From Whitmania pigra (taxonomy: Eukaryota > Annelida > Clitellata > Hirudinida > Haemopidae), in NCBI GenBank assembly GCA_021613335.1, contig JAJTWR010000326.1:130001-194000 (forward strand): a stretch of 64,000 bases of DNA, written 5' to 3'. Below the pieces are notes generated by a model, which was given only the letters and a program-made list of their open reading frames with translations, was not told the origin of the DNA and ran no database searches. Shown here piece by piece: positions 23,637 through 34,100 of this stretch. Within the stretch, counting starts at the first letter, position 1; every line of letters begins with the position of its first letter. The translations under genes were made by a program, and so were the position numbers.

Positions 23637-24547
23637 ATGGAATCAAGTAAATCAACAAAGCCAAAGCCTTCAAAGTTTAAAAGAAGCTTCTTATATAAGT
23701 TATTTCACAGAAAGAAAGTTAGTTCTGATCAAGAAATAGATGATAAAGTTGATAGGAGCATGGTAGGTGATGGTCTAACAAGTAACGAACATCCGGTGCC
23801 CGAATCAGATGACCAGGATGGTGCTGCTGTGCTGGAGGTTGTTTCTGAGAACTGTCTGCCTTCTCAAGTTCCTGCTGCAGTTGAAGCTTCTAGTGAATCC
23901 CTTAGCAGGGCATCCCATGCCACCAGCTCTTCTGATTCCATCAAGAGAGCTCGAGAGTTATTTTTTGAGCCTTTAATTTCTAAGTAAGACCAATACTTTC
24001 TGCTACAAACTTATGCATTCACAAAATATGAATCTATCTTGTGACGTTACAAAATAGGCTAGTTGGAACCAGCTAGTTTACAGCTGTTAATGTTTATTAA
24101 TGTGAAAATTCATCTCTATTCCAAATGAACTTGATTATGATTTTAATAGATCTGGCAGTGATTCGGGATGCCCAGATGAAGAGAAGAAGCAAGACACTGA
24201 TCCAAATTCTCAAGAGGAATTCATTAGAATTAGTTCTCATACATTTAGACAACTTCAGAATGAGGTGAAATTCCTGAGAGACCAGCTTGCTACTCTACAC
24301 AATTTGTTCTGTACCGATTATGAGGTTTGCTCCAACATTTTTTCAGAGCTTATTTATAAATAACAAATTGCCATTCCACAAAGGTTAAAACAGACAACCA
24401 GGAGACCAATGAAAATATCAGAAATGTGACATCATTTGACTTGGTACACCCACTTTATGGCTGACGTAATTATGCAATGAAAGCTAACCTAATAAATTTA
24501 AATTGCAGAAAGAATTGGGAGAATCTTTCATTGATGAGCTACTTTGA
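23637..24547 (+). CDS. Unrecognised small basic/acidic protein with C-terminal coiled coil
   Basis: Three exons, 23637-23983, 24150-24324 and 24509-24547, join in phase to 186 residues. The N-terminus is strongly basic (SKFKRSFLYKLFHRKK, residues about 12-27) and could bind membrane lipid or nucleic acid. The middle is acidic and Ser-rich (residues 30-105). The C-terminal 60 residues contain a short heptad-like helix (QLQNEVKFLRDQLATLHNLF) and end in FIDELL. I do not recognise the family. The donor at 23984 (GTAAGA) is canonical. AATAAA at 24808 is a plausible polyadenylation signal. It is tail-to-tail with the MRPL12 gene. Confidence 0.75.
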
Positions 24548-24807
24548 AGGACCAACCTGGCCAATCAGCTGCACTGACTATTGCAATTTATTTCCTTATT
24601 TTAAGTCATTTACTTGTTGATTCTAAAATTTTGCATCTCATTTTTACTTTTCTTGTGTATAAGCCATGTTTTATGTTTTCCTGTTTACAACATTGAGACT
24701 TAAATACATTGTGATTAAGCTGTGGAAGTACCAGCTGATCTCTGAACATTGATTGTGGAAATTCTCAGATATTTAGTTCCTGTGTTACATATCACATGCA
24801 AGGTCAC

Positions 24808-24813
24808 AATAAA
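24808..24813 (+). promoter_or_regulatory. Polyadenylation signal AATAAA
   Basis: A canonical hexamer 260 bp beyond the stop of the unrecognised coiled-coil gene. Confidence 0.4.
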
Positions 24814-25126
24814 GAGATTTTTGTTCGTTTATGTGGCCGTTTTTAATTGATGTTGTCCTTTGATTGTAGCCTTAGATAAACAATAAAGTTGAGAATTACG
24901 GAAAGCTTTCTGCTCTTCCAGCATTGCATGATAACGTTGCATTCTAAAACCTAAATTGCTTCATATTAATCCTGTTTTGACAGGAAATGTAGCATAATAG
25001 TTAAGACATCTTTTTTAAAACTGTATGCGTGCTGTAATGCCCATTTCATAATTTCTTATTAGAAATGAACAAAAATCTGTCCAACATCTCAATATTGTTA
25101 TTTTTTGAGCGAAGTAAATTCTTTCT

Positions 25127-26224
25127 TTACTCGACCTCGATTGTAGCTCCAATTGCTGTTAAGGCAGTCTTAAGCTTGTCTGCTTCCTCCTTTGATGCTT
25201 CTGTTCTCACAACACTTGGGATTCCTTCAATAAATGCTCTGGCCTGCAAAACAAGAACATCTAGTTATATTCACGGTCTCGTGTTATTCAATTTTTCAAT
25301 GACTGACTTGGGCGAGGTTCATTCCTTCCATGTAGTTTCTGATTTCTTTGATGAGAGTGGTTTTCTTGTCCTTTTCATAGCTCACAAGTCTGACCGTGAA
25401 TGTGGACTTCACTTTTGGCGCTTCTTCAGCTTCTGCCTCTTCCTTTAAAAAGACATTTTTTAGAATCATTTGTTATTTCCTTGACCTTATCCTTGACATT
25501 GCATGGTTAATGGTAGATATACCATTCATAATATCATTGGGAAAAAATCCCACACTATGACTTTACCTCCTTCACTGGTGCAGCAGAACCAGCCATTTGC
25601 ATCATGGGTGCATCAGTGATGTTTAATGTTTTCTGAAAAGAAAGTGTTTCAATCAGATGTAATCATAGTCGTCTGCATGGCATATCGAAACATGCCAAAA
25701 AAACATTTCAAATCACTTACTTTCAATAAATCATTCAAATCAGCAATTTCTAGTAACGTGAGTTGGCTGATATCTTCAACCAATTTATGTATTTTCTCGG
25801 GATACTTTTTGTCTTGTCCCTCAAAGGATGGGGCTGGAATGGCACTAGAGCTCAAAGTTCTTGTTTGCCATAGTGGAGTAACCCTTGGGGCCAACTTAAC
25901 AAACCTAAAATTTAATTTTTGCCATTAATAGACGTATTAATAATTCAATTTGTCTAGTAAAAATTCGATATTAATTACTAACTATCGTCAATGTCATACA
26001 ACTAACATTTACAGGAAAACTCTACTTAATCGACAAAAGAAAAAACAAAATACTTGACACAATGCACGGTAAATTAAGCTCTCCACTTAAACATTCCATT
26101 ACTTGCTCACAACCTGTTCGACTAAAAATCGTTCACATGGTCACGACATTACTTACCTTGTTGAACAACGGAAGCAACGTGTAAGGGCATAAGCGGCTTT
26201 CATGCTTGATTGCATTATGTTCAT
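25127..26224 (-). CDS. MRPL12: Mitochondrial large ribosomal subunit protein L12 (bL12m)
   Basis: The stalk protein of the mitochondrial ribosome (bacterial L7/L12 homologue), recruiting translation factors. Five exons on the minus strand join in phase: 26157-26224, 25721-25904, 25567-25632, 25308-25442, 25127-25243, for 189 residues. The start gives a basic, acidic-free mitochondrial presequence (MKAAYALTRCFRCSTR). The N-terminal dimerisation domain reads KIHKLVEDISQLTLLEIADL. An acidic hinge (EEAEAEEAP) follows, then the L12 C-terminal domain (TFTVRLVSYEKDKKTTLIKE, then EGIPSVVRTEASKEEADKLK, ending IGATIEVE). All key regions are present. A 149-bp triplicated repeat lies 300-700 bp upstream. 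Confidence 0.95.
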
Positions 26225-26499
26225 AACAGAAAAATTCAGACACCTATTCACAAACCACAAGCTAGTTGGTGACCCCCGATTATCCTTTACGGCAACACGC
26301 AAAGAAATGTTAGAAGGGGTCCCAAGATCTAGTAATTTTAAACGTAATTAGTTTTTATACCATTATATTTCTAATTACTTGTTGACTGATAACATTTATT
26401 TATTTAAAAAAATGTACATGCAATAAAATTTCAAAGCAATAAGATGATGATTACTAAATGCCCAATTTCAAAATCATATCAAAATTGGATATACCTAAA

Positions 26500-26945
26500 T
26501 AACTTTTTTTATTTTTTTTATGCAATTGATTGTATAAATCCTAACTAGGCATAACGAAATATTAAACATGTCTCGTACCAAGTGATATTTAAGTTACAAT
26601 TTGGATTAGATATCTGAAATATAATTAACGACTTTTCTAAGATACATTTTTTACTTTTTTAGTTTTTTATGCAATTGATTGTATGAATCCTAACTATGCA
26701 TAACGAAATATTAAACATGTCTCGTACCAAGTGATATTTAAGTTACAATTTGGATTAGATATCTGAAATATAATTAACGACTTTTCTAAGATACATTTTT
26801 TACTTTTTTAGTTTTTTATGCAATTGATTGTATGAATCCTAACTATGCATAACGAAATATCGAATATGTCTCGTACTAAGTGATATTTAAGTTACAATTT
26901 GGATTAGATATCTGCAATATAACTAACGACTCTTGTAAGATTTCT
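26500..26945. repeat. Three tandem copies of a 149-bp unit upstream of MRPL12
   Basis: The anchor word TGCAATTGATTGTA occurs at 26521, 26670 and 26819, exactly 149 bp apart. Each copy also holds CATAACGAAATAT, ATGTCTCGTAC and ATTTGGATTAGATATCTG. Copies 1 and 2 are nearly identical and the third diverges towards its end. Short open frames across it are by-products. Confidence 0.95.
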
Positions 26946-28455
26946 ACCTTTTCATTGAAGAATTTCCGGGGACATTTCAATTGTTTTTTGTTTGGTTATC
27001 TTTTAAAATACTTTTCATTATATTTTACAGAAAGTCATAGGCTGAAATTTAAAAATTCCTCCAAGTTATTTAATGAATTTGTAATGCTTTATGTGCGCAC
27101 TTTATTAGAAAGCAGAGGACTCACGTTGACCCATTATTTCGGTTTTCAAAAACATCATTACATACATATACCCTTCCGTCGTTATATAATTAAATATCCA
27201 TATTTGCTAGCTATGTCATTAGTTCAGATTCTACTGTTTGCCTGAGACTCAAGACCTATTCTACGTAACATCACCAACTTTTAGGAAAGCCCTAAAACAC
27301 CTTTATTATTAGCTCTTAATTTAGGACAGATCATAACAAGCTGTTGCATACAAAATATTATTTGTTTCCGTGCAAGCTTCCACTCAAACAAAATTTAACA
27401 TGGTGATAAAAATTACATTTCAGAAACCTTAGTACAAATGCACATCTTTTTTTATATATTTATTATTTATAATAATTTCAAAGCATTAATGCTTGCAGAT
27501 TCTGATTTGACATTTTAAAGAATCTTTCACTCCTAAACTTTTATTATAATGAGGTAACATGATATAAAATAAACTTTTTTGTAACTTCATTTATATAGCG
27601 CTATATGCATAGCATCAGAGGAGCTTCTTGTAACCATTTATATGGTGGTCCTTCCCAAGGGCGCTGGCAGCAGTGCAGGCTGGGTTTGGAACACGACACA
27701 TTACGACTGATATCATTGCTGCTGCATGCAGGAAGCTAACCTGCACCCCGCTAAGACTTTTTGTGAATATTCCAAACTTCTTCCAACAAACACAAATATA
27801 TTTTTCAAAAGTTTGGAATCATCCTTATCCAACTGAACATGTGAAACTGTGTCAAAATAGTTTATTAGCAGATGCTAGACATTGTGAATAAAAAAAGATC
27901 ATCATAAATAGCTGGTTTATTCAACAACAATAATTCTTAAATTACATAAGTGTTCTATCACATTTTACAACATTGAAGCAAAAGCATGGAGAAACAAGCC
28001 TTTGAAAATTACTGAAATGCACATCATCCAAACAGAAGACAAATTATAGTATAAGGTTCTTCCTTAATAAGTTGAGGCTGTAATTACATATTTCTCTCAA
28101 AAATTGTAATAGGAGATTAAAACCTGGAAAACATAAGAAAAAAAAGATATAGTGATAGCATCCAATAAGCCAAATTATATAACTTTAAAAGCCAATAAAG
28201 AAACAACGAGATTTGGAGCTTAAAAAATACACTGTTCAGCATGGAATGACATTTATATAAGAAAAAAACAATACTCTAAATTGAAAAATGAGTTGAAGAA
28301 AATTTTATAATCTCATTTAATGAAAAAAATTGTAAAATATGATCAATAATTCGGAGGATGCCTTTATAATATTGAATGCACTGACGGGCAACTGTAATGC
28401 ATGTCACCATCTTACAACATTGTCACAACAGCTAATTTATTCAAGAGTCACCCAA
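26946..28455. other. Intergenic between MRPL12 upstream repeat and cytochrome b561
   Basis: AT-rich. It contains the dispersed repeat at 27590-27745 and the likely 3' UTR of the cytochrome b561 gene on the minus strand. A 121-codon plus-strand frame starting at 26880 overlaps the tandem repeat and has no domain signal. Confidence 0.4.
27590..27745. repeat. Dispersed repeat, most complete copy
   Basis: It starts TTTATATAGCGCTATATGC, then GCATCAGAGGAGC, GGGCGCTGGCAGC, GGCTGGGTTTGGAACACGAC and ACATTACGACTGATATCATT, then GCTAACCTGCACCCCGC. Ordered blocks recur near 5700-5860, 11618-11715, 18114-18245 and 38975-39090. Confidence 0.55.
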
Positions 28456-29202
28456 TTAATCTGTTAATTGCACCATCTCATCCTCAGCTTTATTTGATCT
28501 TTTGTAGTTGGGATTAACAACCAAATAGACCACGCACATGCCGAAAGCAACAAGTATTAAACCAAAGAAATTCACCAAAAGTGCCTCCGGCACGTACTTT
28601 TCATATCTATTACCAAGTGCTCCCGTAGCATTTTCGGTGGTGCCCATCAAAGCAGAGGCCAGAGACAAAACAAATATGGCAACTCCAAAGAATACATGCA
28701 GAGGCATGAACATTTTTCTATGAGCAGTGCTGCAAAATGGCAACACAAACAAGGAAAATCCGAACAACCACTGTATTCCGAACAAAATAACCGTAATCAA
28801 ACCTAACCAACTGTGCAAGGTGTAGAGATTCTGAGCAGGTGGATCTCTTAAGTTATGAGAATTAAAAACAGCTTTCAGTCCAACGGCCGCAAATATAAGC
28901 GACAAAGCATGTAAAGATGCATGAACAATTTTCAATATGATCTTCTTACTCTTCCGAAACACTCTGTATGTTAAGATGGCTTCAGCGTAGAAAAATACCA
29001 GTCCGAGAACCATGAAAAGGGGATGAAAATTGAAGTATTTCCCCTGGGCCCATTCGAATCCACCATGGTAGACTCCCATCCACAGTGCGACCATCACAAC
29101 GCACAGCACTCCGAAGACTTGGCTCAATACCACGAACAAGGAGAATACTTTCATGCTTGAACTCTGTTCGTTTAACGATGAAATGCTTTCATAATTCTCC
29201 AT
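28456..29202 (-). CDS. CYB561: Cytochrome b561 family transmembrane ferrireductase
   Basis: A six-helix di-heme membrane protein that moves electrons from cytosolic ascorbate across vesicle or plasma membranes. Uninterrupted, 248 residues, matching the family's usual 220-290. Six hydrophobic segments are visible (about 20-43, 59-80, 91-113, 128-155, 165-186, 207-230). The four heme-ligand histidines fit the family spacing: H60 (YFNFHPLFM), H94 (KIVHASLH), H130 (YTLHSWLG) and H169 (MPLHVFFG). The FNFHP, YTLHSWLG and MPLH motifs are diagnostic. The short basic/acidic C-tail is cytosolic. Which paralogue (CYB561, CYB561A3 or CYBRD1-like) is not decided. Confidence 0.93.
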   Translation of the reverse strand: MENYESISSLNEQSSSMKVFSLFVVLSQVFGVLCVVMVALWMGVYHGGFEWAQGKYFNFHPLFMVLGLVFFYAEAILTYRVFRKSKKIILKIVHASLHALSLIFAAVGLKAVFNSHNLRDPPAQNLYTLHSWLGLITVILFGIQWLFGFSLFVLPFCSTAHRKMFMPLHVFFGVAIFVLSLASALMGTTENATGALGNRYEKYVPEALLVNFFGLILVAFGMCVVYLVVNPNYKRSNKAEDEMVQLTD

Positions 29203-29843
29203 TTTCAGTAAATACGTTCACGACACGTACAGAAGCAAGTTACACAGTAACCACATCAGCCACAGCTATCTGGACACAGTAGCTGGGAGGAGCTATCTTG
29301 CAAGTGTAACGTGATTGGCTGCTAAATTTAAACCTTATGGAAATGTCCTCGTTAATAGAAAAAGCTGCTCCTACCAAACGAAACAATTGAAGTATCCGTA
29401 AAATGTTTTAAATTTAAAATTAAAAACAAATATGAAATCAATTACAAACAGACACTCACATCATTGACTTTGCTGTGATGTCACGTCAAATTTATTTGGC
29501 GTATTGATGCCTGCGCATTCGTAACATATGTTTCCTAACAATTCATATTTATAACGAAATTCAGCACTGAGAAAATAACAAATTTGTTTTAATGGATTTC
29601 AATCATTCGTCGAATCATTATTTATTTTGTAAATCGCCTCCATAACATTTACATGTAATTAATTTCAGCTAATTCATTTAAATAATTTCGCTTCAAAATA
29701 TCATTATTCATTCGAAGCATATAACCCATAATCCAATTTTTTCTTGCTCTCTTTGTAATCAGACAACTGACGAGGCTTAAAACCATTAATTCTCATCAAT
29801 AATCAATGCAGATGAAAAATGCGCTGACGTGAAGTGTGATAAC

Positions 29844-30428
29844 CAGGGTTTCTTTCAGGCAATATTGCTCGGGGGGGGGGGGGGGGGGGGGCAGTATTTC
29901 GTGCCAAATACAAGTTTAAAATCAAATCACGCACAACCTCAGTTCAATAATTATATTTTAGGTAAAAATATATTGAAAATCATTTATACAAACTAAAATT
30001 TAAAACGTTTAATAACTGCAATGTTTAAAGAAATTTTAAACGCCGAGATTTTTTGAGAGCATATAAATCTTTTACTCTATCAAGAAAATCTTCCGTTGGA
30101 ACTTCGGGACCTTCAATGCTTATGGTCATACAATGAGTTAAAGTTTCTGGTAGTATTCTATTTCTTGCTTTGCTTAGAATCCTGTTCATTGTACTGAATG
30201 ATCTTTCTATTGAAGCAGTTGTTACTGGAATTACAAGAATTGCACAAAGCCTTTGTAGTTCACAGTATACCAAATCAGGAAATTTTTTTTAACTTTTGTC
30301 TTAGATTTATGGGTTTTTACATACACTTTTAGTCAGAATTTTTTTTAAATTTATCTTTATTTTCGGGGGGCGAAGGCTGAGCTCGGGGGGGATTTCCCCC
30401 CCCGAAGGTATGCCTGAAAGAAACCCTG
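29844..30428. mobile_element. hAT-superfamily transposon relic with perfect 8-bp target duplication
   Basis: Ends CAGGGTTTCTTTCAGGC and its exact reverse complement; flanking GTGATAAC at 29836-29843 and again at 30429-30436. Both the CAGGG start and the 8-bp duplication are hAT hallmarks. Inside are a 21-base G run (29871-29891), a second G/C-run pair near the right end (30366-30406), and a remnant of the transposase C-terminus on the minus strand. It lies between cytochrome b561 and SF3B3. Confidence 0.92.
30025..30273 (-). pseudogene. hAT transposase C-terminal dimerisation fragment
   Basis: An 82-residue open fragment with the hAT dimerisation signature: VTTASIERSFSTMNRILSKA followed by RNRILPETLTHCMTI. 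Full-length hAT transposases are about 600-700 residues, so the catalytic core and zinc finger are missing. It is an internally deleted copy that could at most be mobilised by another source of transposase. Confidence 0.88.
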
Positions 30429-30436
30429 GTGATAAC

Positions 30437-31193
30437 AAACGTGAAGAAATGTCCGCATGATTTTGATTTAACTGTTTTTAATTTTACATTCAATAATAGG
30501 TATGGCACGAGTGAGGGTTGGGTCAAAGAACAGAAATCCAAAAGAAAAAGATTTCTGTTTAATTACGACACTCAAACACAAAAAGGCATACAAAACGAGG
30601 CCAACCGAAATCCTTTGAAATAGGGGAAGCTAAGTTCATTATACAAATAACAGGGGATCAAACTATTATAAACCATTTATAAAATACTTATAAATATATA
30701 GAAAGACTTATAATTTAATTGCAACACTTATAAACAAAAAAAGCTACACAATGGTATAAAAAATAGGAAATAGGATAAGTTTCGGTTATTCGGGTAATAC
30801 TTCCAAAGCTCAAACCTGAAAGAAAACTCCACAGTTGAATGTTTGTGGTCATAAGTGTCTCGGATAAAACTCCGATAAAGACTAAATTATGAGTCCTCGT
30901 GATTCCGGACAACACTAGGACATTTTTAAAGGTATGAACTCTGTATGAACATATAAAGGTGCTCTGATATGCTCCCACCAATGTTGATAATAACACGTTC
31001 CTAGATTAAAACCTAAAGTAACACCGATTTCATTTCCATAGATTAATTTTAACAACCTCTAAAATTTCAAATGTTTTAAAATATTGAGTTTATTAGCTTT
31101 TGTTAATAAATTTAATCATAATACTAATTCAGTCAAAAACTAATGTAACTAAAACTATGAGTGATTATTTATGTATCAACATCCTGTGATTCA
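30437..31193. other. Intergenic between hAT relic and SF3B3 3' end
   Basis: AT-rich, with no coding signal. AATAAA on the minus strand (31089-31094) is the likely SF3B3 polyadenylation signal, about 100 bp past its stop. Confidence 0.45.
31089..31094 (-). promoter_or_regulatory. Polyadenylation signal AATAAA for SF3B3
   Basis: A minus-strand AATAAA about 100 bp after the SF3B3 stop codon, in an AT-rich 3'-UTR context. Confidence 0.45.
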
Positions 31194-34100
31194 TCAGAAT
31201 GTATATTTTGTCCTCATGTCTTCGAGCTGTTTGAAAATATCGTTAGGTGATTTGTCGAGTTCCTCTGCTATTCTATTCTGGGCAGACGGCTCGAGGAAAT
31301 GGTATAGCTCGCACAGGTCACCATCAATGACTCCAACTACAGGTGAGTGGTAGGATCTGAAGGACAAATGATCTCTGCCAATCAATGAAGTAAATTCAGT
31401 CCTCATGTGCATCTCTAAATTTTGCAGGAAATCTTGAGTCTTTGTCAGATTAACGGGTGCAAGCATGCCAATAGATCCAGATATTGTGGTGTACAAAAGC
31501 AGCTCATAACCGCCTGGAACCATTGTTGTTTTCTGGATAGAAGTTACGATTTCTCCAATGTGGAAATTGGCCATGGTGTAGACCTTCTGAGAGGCACCAC
31601 CAAGCATTCCCCTGTCCCATAGAGCCTTGTTACCCGTTGGATCTTCATCGACGTCATCAGTTACACTTGAAGGAATTCTTGACAACCAGATGTTCCCAAA
31701 TTTATCAGCTCCAGCAATGGTGTTGTAATCAACAAAGCATGTTGTTACCACGAATCTTGGAACGTGATCATCAGCAAATATGATCAGTTGATTTTCGTGC
31801 GTCTTGTAAGTTAAAAAGTGACAACTTTCTTGAACATCTGACACAGCTATCCTGTTTCCCATGGTTTGAATGTTCACTATCATATTAGGAATGTGTTTGT
31901 TTTCACATTTCTTTAGCAGCTTCTTTTTTCCAAGATCGTACAATCTCAAGAATCGTCCAACTCCAACAAGAATTCTTCCCATGAATGGACTAATTGCATT
32001 CGGCACCTCATCTACTGGGGTTTTGTGGACAAATTCAAGTTTTTCTCCTCCGCAAGTTAAATGATAAACGTGAATGGAAGCAGATCCAAAACTCCTTGGG
32101 TTCAAAACTAGGTTTCGCGCTACTCCAACAATAACAAAGTCTTCATCAGGGTAGGCAGCAAATTTGGTCAAACAAAGACTTGTTGCAGCTTCGTTCTGTT
32201 CCAGCGGTAACTTGAAAACTGTTTTCTGAGAAATTGGATTGACGATCCTGATAACGGATGCCCAGGTGCCAACTCCAGGCTTTGATCTACCAAAAATGTC
32301 CTCAGGAAGGTTTTCCTCGAGAAAGGCCTGGGCCATCTCGCATGCCAATTGCTCTTCATCATCCTGAGCAGCTTCAATCATCTCTCTGGCCATCTGATTC
32401 TTCTTGGCAATTTTGGTTTCCTCAGTATATGCATTGTGCTCAGTTTCAATAAGAATAACATTTCTAGAGGGTGGATGAAGGACAAGCTTTCTTGGTGTAT
32501 ACTGGAGTGGTATAACTGTTTGGTTAAATACAGTACCAAGTTTCTCCAGAGTCAAAATCCTCAATGTGTTTGCATTGATAGCTACGATGCCCATTGGACA
32601 TTGATCAGAAGAAAATCCAGATGCATACTCCAAGGTATCGTAAGATAGAGGATCCAGGTTAAGTCTGTTCTGATGGGCATAACTCAACCATGTACGACTG
32701 GACATGGCTAAAAGTGATTCAGATCCTTGAACATTTATTCTGAACAACTTAATTGGCTTAGCACCAAGATATCTAGTTCTTGTATCAGTCAAATCTCCAG
32801 TGACAGAATCAAGAACACTTCTCAGAAGAGTTCCATTTTGAAGTCCAACATTGAGGTAGATATTATTCTCCTCTCTATTGGCAGCTCTTCCACTACCATT
32901 GGTAGAACTACAACCAAATTCTAAAATACAAATGGACTCCGGGATGGAAGGAAGAGATTGGACACTTAAAACCGAAAGGCAATCACTAGGACCCAGTGAG
33001 ATGATATTTATAGTACCATTAGCCAATCCTACACCTAAAAATCTTGAATATAGCTCTCCATTTGGAACGCGACCTAAAGTCATGCAGGTCACATCAACAT
33101 TCATCTCCTTGCGTTCTGTGTATTCATTGAGCTGACCGACCTGATCTAGCTGAAAATAGACCAGTTCTCCTCCAGTAAGTGCAATTACCACCTGTCTTTG
33201 GTTAACAGCACATTTCATTATCATCTTCTTGTTAGGAGATTTCCATTCATTTACTCTTTTATCTGACCTTACAATCCGAATGCCCTCTGGATACACTTGA
33301 ACAAGTTCATCATCTCCAAGCTGGGAGCACGACAGAGTGGGACTAGTTCCGAGAAATCCTGAATCGGTAACTTCCTCGATGGTTTCTCCAACGGAAAGGA
33401 CAAGAGTGGCATTGAAGAAAGAAACCACAATGTACGCGTCATAAGTGTCAGTAACTCTTTTCTTCACAGTCCACACAGCATTTGGATTACCGGGAAGTTC
33501 TGACACCGCCATCTCTGTTACTTCAAGGCCATGCTTCAGCATTCTGAGTGTAGACCTTGGTCCAGTACCGCAAGCAACGTATAATTGAGGAGTGTCTTCA
33601 TTTGCCAACTCTCCAATCTGACATCCCAAGATGGGGTATAAGCTGGGAATTTCATCAACAAGCACCAGATTCTTGAGTGATCTCGGAACAAAGAAAAATG
33701 TATCTCCATCTTCTAATTCCATTGCAGAACTAAATTCGGGCTCATCCTCATTATCTCCGAGTCCGACAATCTGGTAAAAATGGTGATTTCCATAGTGAGA
33801 AGCACAAAACAAAAATCCAGTTTTTTCTGCTTTCAAGATACACATGGATGTGGCACAGGGTACTGTGTCGAAGTACTTGAGTTTAATTTCGGTCACCACA
33901 CCATGAACACTTGTCAATGTTATTTTGAAAATATCTCCCTTGTCAGTCTGTGCAAAGAAGAAAAACGCAATTTGTTTGTTTTGCTTGGTTATATAAGTGG
34001 CACTGCAGTGAAATATTGTGACCCTGTCTGGATCATCCAGGTCATTTCTTCTCCTAGGAATAGGGCATCTAACATCAACTTGGCTTCCAGGATTCTTGTA

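Noticed and set aside
26880..27245. 121-codon plus-strand frame
   Set aside because: It begins inside the third 149-bp repeat unit and has no domain signal; composition follows AT content.
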